Assembly: GCA_963989245.1 (NCBI GenBank)
Contig: OZ022339.1
Span: 92,431,142 to 92,495,141, forward strand
Direction of reading: 5' to 3'
Length of the DNA stretch: 64,000 bases
Origin: Nansenia antarctica
Taxonomy: Eukaryota > Chordata > Actinopteri > Argentiniformes > Microstomatidae
This document shows positions 43,601 through 55,792 of this stretch, in pieces. The notes below the pieces were generated by a model. It was not told where the DNA came from. It did not search any database and was given only the letters and a program-made list of their open reading frames with translations. How positions within the stretch are numbered: the first letter of the stretch is position 1; the number at the start of each line of letters is the position of its first letter. A program made the position numbers and the translations under genes.

Positions 43601-45000
43601 GTTACGACCCTTCTGTCTAGAGTAAAATAAGGGCCTAGGGTAGAGTGCACAATGTACAGGTGTGTTGCAACACAAATGCCCAAAAAAGTGTACAAGGGAT
43701 CAAATCAATTCAAGTTTTATTTGTATAGCGCATTTCTCACAAGATGCGACTCAATGCGCTTCACGTAATGACAGATGTTCAGTGTCCAGTGTAGTGTAGT
43801 GTTCAGTGTTGTGTCCAGTGTCCAGGTTCCAGTGATAGCTTCGTCAAAAGGACGCAAGGGTAAAAAACCTGTGCACTGTGCATCAAGGAAAAATTCCCCT
43901 GCAGCCCTCTAGTGGTAGAGCGACTACTTACCAGTTTGCCCACCAGTGCAAAGCCGCGGCCCCCCACAAGCCCCTCGGGGGGACCCCACACGCCCGACCC
44001 GCCCCACCACCGGCGCACCCGGCCCAGGCCACCAGGCTCAGACTATCATAGCCCTGCACGAGGCTAGCCGGGTCAGGTGCCCCAGCGGCAGAACAGACCA
44101 AGCACGCAGGCCGGCCGGGGGCCCCGAGGAGAGGCCCAAGGAGCCCAGCGCACGGCAGGCAAGCAGGGGCGAAAAACCTGTACACAGCGCCTCCAGGAAA
44201 AGTGCCACTAGACCGTAGGGGTCTAGCCGGTGTGTATCTTATAAGTGATGTCAGAGACCAGGAACAGTATAAAAGGCTCTTTAAAAACAGCAGGGTCCGA
44301 TGGGATAGGATAGTACGATAAACTCTTGACCGGGGCTCTGCCCAGGGTTGACTCCAGACTGTACCCCATCGCCTATGGGGAGGTCCGGCGCGTCCTCACG
44401 ACCCAGCATGGCTCCAATCACTTAGCTGAGGACAGGAAAGAGTGACTCAGCAGGTTGCACGAGTGACAGGCAACCACACAGTCCACAGTCCATCAACTGG
44501 CTCTCAGCTATGCTAGACAGTAGGGTTAGCCCTCAACCTCCAAAGTAAGCAAACAAAAAGTCACTTAACTTTGGGAAGGGCGCTGGCTGCACCCTCCCAA
44601 GTTTCCCAACAGGCCTCTGGAATCACAACCCCCAGTGGTCAGACACAGACAGCTCCGTTGGTGGCCAGTCGTCCCTCTGCTCGGGACCACAGCTCGGTGC
44701 CTGGCGTGTATCAGGTGTTCTCTCGTTCCAACGTCGCAGGTCCCTCTGGTACTCGGCAGGTTTTCGTCTGGTGGTCGTCTAGTTGTCGCTCTCTGTCTTG
44801 TTGTCGCTCTCTGTCTTGTTGTCACTCTCTGTCTCGTTGTCGCTCTCTGTCTCGTTGTACTCCCTCGTCGTAACCCTCGTTCCCAAACCACTCTCCCCTC
44901 CTACTGTTTGCTGGTGCCTTAAATAGAGAGCAAAGGGGAACAGTGTCACTCCCAGTCCCCAATCACTGCTAACCAGCAGCGTGTGTATAGTTGAGGAGTA
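43601..45000. other. GC-rich unclassified repeat with embedded LINE/SINE tail
   Basis: Begins TGTTACGACCC. Contains an inverted tail (TTTTATTTGTATAGCGCATT at about 43716), a GC-rich part at 43960-44170, a 19-bp minisatellite at about 44777-44865 (GTCGCTCTCTGTCTCGTTG, four to five units) and a TTAAATAGAGAG TATA-like motif near 44920. It could be a large LTR, but no matching end or duplication was found. Confidence 0.35.
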
Positions 45001-45481
45001 GGAACAACAGAAATGGTGCGCTTCTACCGCCAGGAGGGAAACAGAACACAAATAAAAAGGTTCTGTGTGAAGAGACAGCAACAAACAATGACAGGTTATT
45101 TTCTTTGTTACCCCGTGACATCATTGCTGTTTGCACTTTATCGCATATGGTCTTTCAGCTTCCTTTTCTGTTCTTTGCTCAAATTTTCGACCATATAATG
45201 GTCAGACAGCTGCATCTCACTGTTGAGACAAAATGTTATAAAGAAGTGATTAATAAATAATTTAAGAAACTCACATTCATCAGTGGTTGCAAACTGTCGT
45301 GGAAATTGTATTAGCACTCCTCATGTTTCCAGCTTACCTCAAGTCATACTGTGGTCCACATGTGCACTTGTGGCCCACATTTCCATGGCTTTCTCATTGG
45401 AAACACAGTTTACAGCTGCAATGGCGTGGACTGTTGCCTGTGTCATGAAGTGATTAAAGCCACACGTTTACCAGTTATAGT

Positions 45482-45496
45482 AAAATGTAGACATCT
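45482..45496. repeat. L1 target duplication, left copy
   Basis: The 15-bp AAAATGTAGACATCT, identical to 55778-55792, lies directly next to the L1 poly-A end (plus-strand poly-T). Confidence 0.93.
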
Positions 45497-45788
45497 TTTT
45501 TTTTTTATATATATACTTTATTGCAGGACTTTACATTACATTTCACAAGTTCATTTCACACACTTTACAAGTTTTCTTCACTTGTTTAAGTTCATCCTGC
45601 ATCATTTTTGTTTGTTTTTTTATTTTTTATAAAGAGAACAAGAAATAAAGAAAATAAAGAATAGAGACTAAAGAGAAAATATAGAAAAAGAAGAGAGAAA
45701 TTATAGGGATAGACATAGAAAAGTAAGAGACAAAGGGAGGGGGTGGGATCGGGGAGGGGGGGGGGGGGGGGGTTTCCTTCCTACTCAT

Positions 45789-47360
45789 TCATTCGGTCCA
45801 TTTACTCCAGTTCATAGTGAATTGCTCTTCACAGCCTCCCACTTTGCAAGTAATTCTTTCCATTTCTTTTATCTCTTCAACAGTTTTTTTCCAATTATTA
45901 ACAGATGGTGGGTTTAAGTCCAACCATTTACGTGTGATTTGCTTTAAAGCCGCGATACGTAGTATGGTGTACAAATATTTATCTCCCTCTCTGTATATAT
46001 CTAATGGAATAAGACCGAGTATAATATTGACTGGATGTATAGGATTTTGTAAGGTAAATGTATTTTTTATTTTTACTTGAACTGCCTCCCAAAACCTTTT
46101 CAATTTAGGGCATGTATAGAAAATGTGTGTGTGATTGGCTTCTCGTTCCGTACATTTCCTCCAGCATTCTGCATTGCCTGTTGGCCTATATTTTGACAAC
46201 ATTTTCGGTGTTAGGAAGATCTTCATATTTATTTTCCAAGCAAATTCTTTCCAGAATTTTGATTGTGTTGTCTTAAATATTCTTTTGCATGCTTCTTTCC
46301 AATCGTCATCCGTAATTGTTATTGCTAATTCGTTTTCCCATTTTTCTTTAGTGTTATCTTCTTGTATCTTGATTTCTTGCATGATTTTGTAAATTTTTGA
46401 AATTTTTGTCTTTTCACTGTTTCTATTTTTGATCAGATATTCCATTAGTATATGTGATCTTTGTTCCTGTCTCCTCTGCTGTGTTATAAGGTAGCTTCTA
46501 ATTTGTAAGTACTTAAAAAAATGGCTATTACTTATATTAAATGTATTAACTAAGGTTTCAAATGAGTCTATCATGTCATTTGTAACCATCTGTGAGTACA
46601 CCTGTAGTCCCTTCCTAGTCCATTCTTCTAATATTTTGTCTGTTTTATTAGGTAAAAAGTCTGGGTCACTGGCTATCTCTCTCAAATAAATACATTTGTC
46701 ATCACATTTATACATTTTACGAATAGTTTTCCAATTTTTGAGGGTATTTTCTATGCATCTGTTATTTCCACTATATTTTTGAATATCCTTTAGACTCAGA
46801 AAAGGTAATGTTCCTATTGATATTGATATTGCTTGTTTTTCTATGTCTTTCCATTTGGTTTGAACCAAGTTATTCATCCATTTCATTATTGTATCTATTT
46901 GAGTTGCATGGAAATAGGACTTTAGATCAGGGAAATTAAACCCTCCTTTTTCTCTGGTTTGAGTTAGTATACTAAGTTTTTTCCGTTTACTTTTGTAGTT
47001 CCAAATGAAATTTGAGAGCATTGTATTCCATTTTTTGAAGCTACTCTGTGGAATGGGAACTGGTAATGTTTGAAATAAAAACAGAAACTGTGGGAGGATC
47101 ATCATTTTGACGCTTTCTACTCTACTCATTAAGGATTCAGGTGTTATCTTCCATCTATTAAGATCTTCTCGTATTTTATTTTCAAGGGCTTGATAATTGT
47201 CGGTATATAATGTTGTTATATCTCCAGTAAGGTAGATTCCTAAATATTTGATTTTCTTTGCATCCCATTTCAACTTGTATTTTTCCTTAATTTCCGAATC
47301 TATCTGTTCTCCAATTGTTAATACTTCACACTTACTTTCATTTAGTTTATAACCCTTTTA
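45789..47360 (-). CDS. L1 ORF2, C-terminal third
   Basis: From NESKCEVLTIGEQIDSEIKE past the reverse transcriptase to the stop at 45789. The frame is intact for about 515 residues, including the C-terminal Cys-rich motif ECWRKCTEREANHTHIFYTC (C-x3-C-x7-H-x4-C). This part of ORF2 aids RNA binding and integration. It is separated from the rest of ORF2 by the piggyBac-bearing insertion. Confidence 0.9.
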
Positions 47361-48362
47361 GACCTACTTTTATATTCATATTTTCATATGTTCATATTCC
47401 GGAATATGGCATTCCGATACAAGAACATTTTTGGTGTTTTCATATTACATCACAGAGCCAAAAATGATATGACCATTTTAAAGAGAAGAGCTAGTACTTT
47501 TAAATGGTATCAATGTTTATTTTATTATTTGAGAATAACTATCCTTTATCCAGCAGATTTCACACAGCAATCTTTACAAAAATCTTCTCCGGCTGCCATA
47601 CTCCATCAGAAAACTGCATTTTAAACCATTTTACTTACAAGCTTGAAGGAAAGTTAGAGGGTATGAGGCATGCACAATTCTGTTGGCAATTCAGAATAAA
47701 AGACAGGTTAGAAATATCTTATATTGTTCAAGAGTAATGACCATTCTAGTGATTAGTGACATGGAGGAAAAAGAAAATCGGAATTGGGTTTTATAGGTTT
47801 TTAGTCAAGAATAAAAGTATTTTGTAATGTTTTGGCTGTAAAAATGTCAGATAATGTCCTGTGAGTAAATGCCTTTGCTCCTTTTGTCAGGATTACTTCA
47901 GCTTTCAATATCTGACATTACTGAAATGTTTTGAGGGAAGAAAAACACAAAAACGGAATTGATTTTAGAGGGTTTTTAGTTAAATTAAATTGACTATATA
48001 CAAATAATTAAGAACAGACTATATACAAATAATTTAGAACAGACTATATACAAATAATTAAGAACAGACTATATACAAATGATTTAGAACAGACTATATA
48101 CAAATAATTAAGAACAGACTATATACAAATAATTTAGAACAGACTATATACAAATGATTTAGAACAGACTATTATACAAATAATTAAGAACAGACTATAT
48201 ACACAAGCTATGCCTCACAAGCAAGATCCAGGTGTTAGTCAACAAAAACAAAGGCCCAGGCCTAAAAGAGAGTGAGATGGAGAGCTCTGGTGGACGCCCT
48301 ATGCCCCTCAACGGGGTGAAGAGGACTAACTAACTAACTATATACAGACAGGCCTACTGTAC
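47361..48362. repeat. Insert flank with 25-bp minisatellite
   Basis: Non-coding part of the insertion into L1. At 47992-48203 about eight copies of a 25-bp unit (GAACAGACTATATACAAATA core) alternate AATTAAG and ATTTAGA endings. The precise left edge and terminal repeat of the piggyBac element were not identified; the L1 join is near GGGTTATAAACT (minus) at about 47345-47360. Confidence 0.7.
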
Positions 48363-50594
48363 TCAGTCGTGGTACAGAGTGAAACAGTTCCTGTCGAGTT
48401 GAAGGCAGAGGCCCACACCACACTCTCTACATCTCCAAGGAGTGTTTTTTCTCTTTTGCACAGAGTGCACCTCTTTCTCCCCAGGGTGGCTCTCACGGTC
48501 TTGCCCTTCCCCTGACCGTCGCTCACAGGGACAGGGAAATGGCCCTGGCTGGGGATCCTCTTCGTCCTGCCATGCAGTGGCACTCCCAGGAGCTGGGCAG
48601 TCAGCTGCTCCTGGAAGTCCTGGCGTGTCATGTGTCCCTGAAACAAAATCAGAATCAGATTTACTCTTGCCGGGGGTTTTCACACATACATGTAATTTGC
48701 TTTGGAATGTTGGTGCATAACAATAAGTAGACAAGCATACAAAAGGTGCAAGGACAAGACAGGACAGTGCAAAATACAGAAGAGTACAATTACATACCTC
48801 CTGCTTGCTTTTACATAGCTCCTTGTGAACTATGTAGCTGTTTGTCATACTAATGTCCACAAAGTGCTGGAACACAGTAATAGGCCACCGCCTGGTTTTG
48901 CGGTGGACAGAGTTTGTCCCCAGCATCTGGTCAGATGTATCAACACCCCCCATGTACTTATTATACTCCCCGACAGCTGTGGGCCTGGGGATGGGGACCC
49001 TCTCATTTTGTCCATCAGCTAGATAGATAGGAGAGAAAAGGAGGGTGCACATTGTCACAATGGTAATTCAATGTGTTTTGCTCCTGTCATTTATTCATCA
49101 ACTGACAAAAAGGTTACATTACAGCATTATGTCAATACCTGTCTTCTGCCAGCGCAGTACCGTCTCGCCAGTGTAGACTGGATGGACATTGGTGCACATG
49201 GACACCTCTCTCGTGTCCATCCACTTTACAAAGAGCAGGTTACCATCCCTGATCCACCGGATGGTTCCTCGTGGTGACCTTTGAGGTGTTTCAAACAAAA
49301 AGTGCATTACAAATAAAATCAAATGTATTATTACTATTATTATTCTGTCTAGATAGTATTATTACTGTTATTACCTTTTACACACAGCATTCTCCTGAGA
49401 GGATGGAGTGCCAACTCTACCCTGCCGGTAGGTTCCACATGCCCCAAATCCCTGCTGGCCGAGGTGTCTGAAGAGGGCTGGGCTGGTGTAGTAGTTATCA
49501 CAATATATGTGATAACCAGAGCCCAGGAAGTTCTTGTTCACCAGGTCAGCCACAACATCAAACGACAGACCCTTCCCAGTGGCAAACTTGGACTTGCCGG
49601 TGTAGAGCCTGTAGTCGATGGTATAGCCATTTACATCAGCAAGAACAAAAAACTTCAGCCCCCACTTGGTGGGCTTTGCCCTCATGTACTGTTTTATGGA
49701 CAACCGGGCCTTGGTGGCGACCATCCTCTCATCGACAGAGATGTGTTGCCTGGGATGGTAAATGGCCATGCAGCGGTTCCTGATCATGCCATACAGTGGC
49801 CTGACCCGGTGGAGGAGGTCATATTCTTCAGTGCCCCTTTTTCTGTCATTCTCCACATCTTCAGTTGGATCGCTCATGTGGAGATTGGCAGAAATTGCCA
49901 TGAAGCGGTCTCTGGGCATCATGGTGGCTGGAAACGGCACATGAAAGATGGTTTCTTTCCTCCAAAAATCTCTCACCTTGGGCAGGTGCAGCACCGCCAT
50001 GTAAAGCATGATGCCCAGGTACTGCTTCATGTCTGCAGGGGTCAACTCTCTCCACACAAATGTTTTGCCATTCTCTTTATTCTTTGCTGCTTTGCTGTTT
50101 GTGTTGTTACACAGCACTCTCATTATCTCCTCATCAAAGAACTGTAAAAATATTTCGCCTGGGGATGGATTCCCAGTGTTGAGGGGGGGCTGAACTCCGG
50201 GGCTCCTTTTGGGAGCAAACCGTGGTGGTTTGGGGGCAATGTCAGGGTCTGCCTCCGTTTTCCAACCGGTTGCTCTGATTGGTGACCGGCTTCTGAAGCT
50301 GTCACCGCCGGCACCGTGTGCACTCTCTCCCCTCTCAATACTTCCATTCCTCCCCTCAGAAGGCATGCTAAAAGTAATGTAAATAATATAACATAAGATT
50401 ATAGCTTGAGTCTCATTCATCCCGAAGGAAAATATTATGCGAGTTACCCAAAAAGTTAGGCTACAAATGTGTTAGGCTACAACAAACAAACAAACAAAAA
50501 AAACTCACTCTGACGAAATCACGTCCCCGTGTTCGCTGTCGTCCTGGATAAATCGAGATGGAGATTTTGACACCCTCAATGATTTCCGAGACAT
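48363..50594 (-). pseudogene. Five-exon piggyBac transposase with a one-base frameshift
   Basis: Exons 50594-50509 (MSRKSLRVSKSPSRFIQDDS), 50367-49375, 49278-49139, 49018-48798 and 48637-48363 join with matching phases and good GT/AG sites. The DDE_Tnp_1_7 core keeps all three acidic residues: ISVDERMV, IYCDNYYTSPAL and MGGVDTSDQ. The C-terminal cysteine-rich DNA-binding domain (CTLCKREK, then WRCRECGVGLC and CFTLYHD) is cut by a missing base in a six-A run (48445-48450). Otherwise no lesion was seen over about 590 codons. It resembles PGBD4-like cut-and-paste transposases, which target TTAA. The last intron carries a LINE tail (about 48648-48780). Confidence 0.9.
48648..48780 (-). mobile_element. 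LINE 3' scrap in piggyBac intron
   Basis: Plus-strand AATCAGAATCAGATTTAC marks the hexamer tail, followed by a UTR like those at 14076-14270 and 38828-39010. It is 5' truncated. Confidence 0.55.
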
Positions 50595-50980
50595 TTTAAA
50601 TAATAATAATAATACTTGTTTACCCTCGAGAGATAGCAAAGACTATTTCATCGTTTCCAAAGCTTCAGAATAGGTTAGGGAACAATTTTCACGATAGCAA
50701 ACATTTTGTAAAACCTCCTCCATTTTGTAAAACGCCTCCTCCGCCTTCACTGTGTGTAAATGGACTCTGAGAATGTCGTCACGTCACATTTTACCGTAAT
50801 ACCCTATATGTTGGTTGAAGTGCAACATCTCAGCTTTCAGGGACAGTTGGACTTTTTTCGATTGCACAAACCGTTTAGAAATTACGGTAATTTCAATGTT
50901 GTGTGCGGATTTGTGCCGGCGGCGTCACATTTCGGTGCAGAAGGGGCCAGAGTGTTTACTATATTCTGTAATTGCTTCCA
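50595..50980 (-). other. piggyBac 5' flank
   Basis: Presumed promoter and terminal region of the piggyBac insertion, with (AAT)n at about 50600-50612. The join to L1 is near GAATATAGTAAA (minus) at about 50960-50972. No TTAA duplication could be confirmed. Confidence 0.4.
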
Positions 50981-50986
50981 TTAGGC

Positions 50987-51364
50987 TTGGTAAGGATTGG
51001 GCTGGTGATGTTAAATAAACAACCACGTCATCTGCATATAATGCCAGTTTGTGCTGTTCCTCTTTTATCGTTATGCCTTTGATGGTATTATTTTTCCTTA
51101 TACTTTCTGCTAGTCCTTCCATGCATATAGCAAATATAACTGCTGAGAGTGGGTCTCCTTGTCTTGTACCTTTATAGATTGGAAATCTTCTGGATATTGT
51201 GCCATTTACTTTTACTCTTGACACTGGATTTTTATACATTCCTTGAAGCCATTTATTAAAATTCTCATGAAATCCAAAGCTTCTTACAATTTCAAACATG
51301 AATGGCCATAGCACTCTGTCAAATGCTTTTTCTGCATCCAGTGTTAAGAGTAGAAGGTTTGCAC
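50987..51364 (-). CDS. L1 ORF2, reverse-transcriptase second half
   Basis: Encodes LLLLTLDAEKAFDRVLWPFM, YKGTRQGDPLSAVIFAICME and LALYADDVVVYLTSP with the catalytic YADD. The frame is intact and continues directly from NNGAN at 52117 if the 744-bp hAT and one target copy are removed. Confidence 0.92.
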
Positions 51365-52108
51365 TAGGGATGTCCCGATCCGATACTGAGATCGGATATC
51401 GACCCGATATTGGTCCTGAATGCTGGATCGGAGATCGGACCAGAAGAAAAAAAAGGCTCCGATCCGATCCTACTGTCATCCGCAGTCAAACTTATGTGTA
51501 TAAGCGATGAGTGAATAAAAACAGTGAACAAAAACGCGTGTCGCAGAAATGCTTCACGCGAGTCCTATATGCGCTTAAAATGCGCATAGCGCTTCACGCG
51601 AGTCCTATATGCGCTTAAAATGCGCATAGCGCTGCGCTGTGTGCTTCCGGTTTCATTACAAAGAGGTTAACCCTATATGTGCCTGACGTCTAACAACATT
51701 CAAATGACTCTAACTTCATATTTTTTCGGATTTCAATGTATGACACATCATTTGAAAGCTTATGATCCGTAGTTCCAATCCACAACACGTCGCATTTGTT
51801 GCTTTAATAAAGGCTGGCAGTCTTTAATTTAACTGTTGTTGGTGTGGACTATATACTGGGGAGGTATTTGAATGAATGAATGAATGAATGAATGGTCTTT
51901 ATTGTCATTGCTACAGTACAGGTACCAAACAACGAAATTTAGGAGGGGTGGCTCCCCTGGTGTTAGGAAAAAAAAAAAAAAAAAAAAAAAATATTCAGGG
52001 GTCAAAAAAATTATACAAATATCGGATCGGTATCGGTATCGCCGATACCCGAAGCCCAGGTATCGGTATCGGTATCGGTAGTGAAAAAGTGGGATCGGGA
52101 CATCCCTA
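51365..52108. mobile_element. hAT MITE (TAGGGATGTCCCGATC type) in L1
   Basis: Ends TAGGGATGTCCCGATCCGAT and, inverted, TAGGGATGTCCCGATCCC. The perfect 8-bp duplication GTTTGCAC lies at 51357-51364 and 52109-52116. Internally there are ATCGGTATCGGTATCG-type subterminal repeats, a 43-bp tandem duplication (GCTTCACGCGAGTCCTATAT core, 51549-51635) and an inverted (ATTC)n LINE tail with a poly-A run (51871-51990). No transposase. Confidence 0.93.
51871..51990 (-). mobile_element. LINE 3' tail nested in the hAT MITE
   Basis: Plus-strand (GAAT)n, then GGTCTTTATTGTCATTGC and CTCCCCTGGTGTTAGG: the inverse of the tail at 3240-3376. The A run at 51968-51990 follows. Confidence 0.85.
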
Positions 52109-53895
52109 GTTTGCACCATTGTTTTGTGCGTAGTCCATTATATTTAACGTCCTCCTTATATTATCTGACAACAGCCTACCTGGTATAAAACCACATTGGT
52201 CGCTGTCTATTATATCTGGCACGATGTCCTTTAACCTATTGGCAATAATGGCTGTTACTATTTTATGGTCCGTATTCAGTAGTGATATTGGCCTGTAAGA
52301 CGAACATTCAGTAGCGTCCTTACCTTCTTTATGTATAACCGTTATTATAGATGAGTTCCAAGTAGTTGCCCAATTTCCCGTTTGTAATACAAACTTATAT
52401 GCTTGTAAAAGTAGTGGTATCAATTGTTTTTGAAAAGTTTTATAAAATTCATTAGTATATCCATCATCACCTGGTGTTTTCCCCATTTTAAGATTATTTA
52501 TTTGCTGTTGTATTTCATTTACTGTGATGTCCTTAATGAGCTGTTCATTTTTTGATCTTGTTACTTGCTTTAAGTTTAACTTATGTAAGAAGTCTTTCAT
52601 TAGTCCCAGGTCAATGTTTCCTGTGTTTTTATAAAGGTTCTCATAATATTTTACGAATTCTTCAGCTATTTTATCCTTTTCCGTTATTGTTCCAGAGCCT
52701 TCTACAGTCTTCAATTTCGAAATGTGTGCTTTTTTAGTCTGTGTCTTAAGTCGATATGCTAGGAGTTTTAAAGACTTAGGTCCTCCATCGTAATATTTCT
52801 GTTTGGTGTATGTAATTAATTTCTCCACTTCCTCTGTACGGATTTTATCCAACTCCTTATACTTCTTTTTTAATTCATTTTTTACTATTATTTCATTTGT
52901 ATTTTTTAATTTGTCTTCCAAGTGTTGTATTTGTTGTTCAAGTATTATCTGTTTTTGTTGTGTTTGTCTTTTCTTCCATGCACAATATGATATTATCTGT
53001 CCTCGTAGTACCGCTTTAAGGCCCTCCCATATAATAGTTGGATTAGTATCTCCATTGTCATTTATCTCTATGTATTCTTTTATGGCTTTATTGCTTTTTT
53101 CAACAAAGATCTTATCTTGGAGAAGTGAGTTGTTTAATCTCCATATTTTTTCTCCTTGCTTTATATCCAAATGTATAGTTATAGATAGCATAGCATGATC
53201 TGATAAATCCCTTGTGCCTATTGTGCATGTTTCCATCCTCTCTTGTCTTTTTTAAACATGAAGAAATAATCCAGTCTATTGGAAGTTGGAAATCGTCCAG
53301 AATAATATGTATATGTTTTTTTAGTTGGATTTAGCATCCTCCATATGTCTACTAATCCAAATTCTGACATTGCACTTCTTAAAATTGATGATGTTTTATC
53401 AGCTCTGTGTGGTTTATTATTTGAGGAATCTAGCCTAGAATTTATTGTAAGATTCATATCTCCTCCCATTAGGGTGATTCCTTTACATTTTGTCATTAAC
53501 ATTTCGATTATTTCTGACATGAATTCTGGGCCTAATTCCGGTAGATAGTATACATTTAAAAATGAGACAGTAATTGACTCTATTTTACCAATTACTAAAA
53601 CAAACCTGCCCTCTTTATCGTATATATGTTGTTCTTCTTTAAATGGTATGTGTGGTTGTATAATTATAGCAACACCCCTCTTCTGTGTTCCATATGAACT
53701 GGAGTAAATTTGTCCCCTACTCAATTTGTCATGTTCTTTTTTTTTTTTTAAATGGGTTTCTTGTAAAAAAGAGGACATCTCCTCCAGCTCTCCTCAGCTG
53801 GAGGATAATCTTTTTCCTCTTAATTATGTTATTCAAGCCATTAACATTTAATGATATTATTTTCAACTTTTTCATATCTCCGTTTAAGGGCTTCA
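52109..53895 (-). pseudogene. L1 ORF2, endonuclease and first half of reverse transcriptase
   Basis: Opens MKPLNGDMKKLKIISLNVNG at 53895. The endonuclease has LQETH, LMGGDMNLTIN and a terminal LDYFF motif. The frame is broken by one extra T in a T run at about 53766 (FLQETH restored on either side). From 53236 a long open frame covers the linker and RT (GKTPGDDGYTNEFYKTFQ, SYRPISLLNTDHKIVTAIIA, DQCGFIPGRLLSDNIRR). The single-base slip, and a second frame change where 53218 and 53236 meet, make this copy non-autonomous. It was otherwise well preserved before the nested insertions. Confidence 0.9.
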
Positions 53896-54439
53896 TTTTA
53901 AATTAACATTGTGAGTATTTCATAAAGTAAGCATATTATCCAGATTATATATAACATACTTTTAATAGATATCATGCTTTTAATATGAAGAATACAAGTG
54001 ACCAGCCCTACTCTACGACATAATTCAAAAATTAGACATGAAAATGTAGTCTCTACATGCGATTTGACTTGAGCAAAACAGTTAACATAAACAAAATAGC
54101 CCCCCCCACAGAAAACCCTCCCAAAAAAACGAAACAACGTGAAAAGTAAAAATAAAAACGACATAAAGGTCAGCCCCTCAGAACAGAAAAAGGGGCACGG
54201 TTCTTTGACCCTCCCTTGCTCCACAAAATACAGTGGAGTTGTGACCACAACAAAAACAGGCCAAACCCTGTCTAAGGCACTCCGTGACTCAAGTATTTAT
54301 AAAGGTGACAGCATAGTCATAAAGTGGCTCTCAACACCCCGGCAGGACACGGAGAGATCATTGCCCATACATTCATGTGGTGTGTCAGTCTGGCCTACAG
54401 ACAAACACACTTATGCACACATTTCGGATGTGCACACTA

Positions 54440-54477
54440 GCTTTCACTCACACACACACAGACACACACACACACAG

Positions 54478-54511
<34 letters not shown>

Positions 54512-54622
54512 ACACACAGTCACAGTATACACACACATATACATATGTACACATACATACACATACACATACATACACATACACAGTCATAATATACACA
54601 CACATATAGCCTACACATGTAC

Positions 54623-54660
<38 letters not shown>
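54440..54660. repeat. (CA)n and (ACATAC)n inside L1
   Basis: A (CA)n-rich run at 54450-54518 and an (ACATAC)n-like run at 54530-54650 lie in the L1 inter-ORF region. Confidence 0.85.
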
Positions 54661-54758
54661 TACAAATTGAGCAATGTTCTCCGCAGAGTGTATCATCGTC
54701 CAGGTGGATAGCCTATTCGAAATGAAATTAAATGAAATTAGCCTACCAAGTCTGCCGT

Positions 54759-55570
54759 TTACAGAGTAGGCTTGATGGTCGTATGGTAGAAGTTCATTGC
54801 CTCGTCCACTTTAGTAAAGGAATGAGTCTTTTCCTGGAAGGTAATTAGAAGTTTAGCCGGGAGCGCCTGCTGCACCAGGCCATATCTCAGGGATGTCGCA
54901 CGGAGAAGTGCCCTGATCGGGCCAAAGGCTTGTTGACGGCGCAGGTCGTCAGGAACGTCCGGATAAACGCTGATCTTATCCCCCCGGTATGCCAACTGGC
55001 CAGCTTTCTTGGCCGCCAAGCGTTGGACTGTCGATTTAGTCTCCAGCCTATGGAACCTGGCGATGAGCGGACGGCACCTCTCCCCTCGCGGTGGTCCAAC
55101 CCGGTGCGCAATGGAGAGCAGGGGCGCAGGGCCAGTCCCAGCCTCTCCAAACAGCTCTCGCAGGAGGTCCTGGACAAACGCAGTAGGTCTCCCTTCCTCT
55201 ATCCCCTCCTTACATCCGATGAATTTCAAATTGAATTTCCTAGAATGAAACTCCAAAGATGATGTTTTCTGGAGCAGGATGTCATTCTTTTCTTTGAGTA
55301 GTTTGCAATCTTTTTCGAGCGTATCAATGCATGCGTCTGTGAGCGTGGCGGCATTCTCCAGGTCTCGAACTTTTACTTTGCATTCATTGAGAGAACCCTC
55401 TAGGCGTTGCAAAGTCGCCTGGATAGGTTTTAAGCCATCCGAGATTTCCCTGCGAACAAGCACGTTGGCATTGGAGATCTCCTTGCGAATGAGTTCATTA
55501 TCTTTAGATAACTCGACAGATAAACGGGAGACCTCTTTGCAAACAATGTCTCACAAGTTTAGCCATGGCG
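54759..55570 (-). pseudogene. L1 ORF1 protein
   Basis: The intact part (54759-55463) reads RREISDGLKPIQATLQRLEG, a heptad-rich coiled coil (residues 1-70), SRKFNLKFIGCKEGIEEG at the start of the RRM-like domain, RPLIARFHRLETKS and a C-terminal domain ending NFYHTTIKPTL. ORF1 proteins trimerise and chaperone L1 RNA. Upstream the frame continues SKDNELIRKEISNANV, but a frame change near 55540 separates it from the likely ATG at 55566 or 55581. The start is thus uncertain. Confidence 0.85.
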
Positions 55571-55777
55571 TCTGGATCCATTTGTTTGCTGCGGGTACAC
55601 ATTCGCGTCTAAGAATATAATCTTCGACTAGCTCTCGAATACGTAACCTACAAACAAACTATATAAACTTGTGCCACGGCAAATTATAGGATTTAAGCCG
55701 TCAGTGATGATTTAAATCAAAGATTTTACGGAGCCTCATACAGGTGTCAAACCATTCAGTGCATGCCACCGGAAGTC

Positions 55778-55792
55778 AAAATGTAGACATCT
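55778..55792. repeat. L1 target duplication, right copy
   Basis: AAAATGTAGACATCT, identical to 45482-45496. Confidence 0.93.

Larger units (their letters stand above)
45497..55777 (-). mobile_element. Full-length L1 retrotransposon with nested insertions
   Basis: Reading the minus strand: a 5' UTR from 55777, ORF1 (54759-55570), an inter-ORF region with (CA)n and (ACATAC)n (54440-54660), ORF2 in three blocks (53895-52109, 51364-50987, 47360-45789), a 3' UTR with a long G/C homopolymer (plus 45752-45771) and a poly-A end at 45497. The 15-bp target duplication on both sides defines the insertion. Without the piggyBac-bearing insertion (about 47360-50980) and the hAT (51365-52108), the L1 is about 5.9 kb. 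Confidence 0.94.

Noticed and set aside
43601..45120. Complete solo LTR
   Set aside because: A TGTTACGACC start is seen, but no matching end and no 4-6 bp flanking duplication could be found.
45351..45632. Plus-strand 93-codon frame with several Cys (a small zinc-binding protein)
   Set aside because: It is antisense to the PWWP3-like exon 45338-45437 and runs into the L1 tail; the minus-strand reading has splice sites and homology.
47345..50980. Exact piggyBac ends with TTAA duplication
   Set aside because: The L1 joins can be placed only to within about 20 bp, and neither shows an unmistakable TTAA; I do not claim the ends.
54377..54656. His/Thr-rich and Cys/Val-rich frames
   Set aside because: They are translations of (CA)n and (ACATAC)n microsatellites inside the L1.
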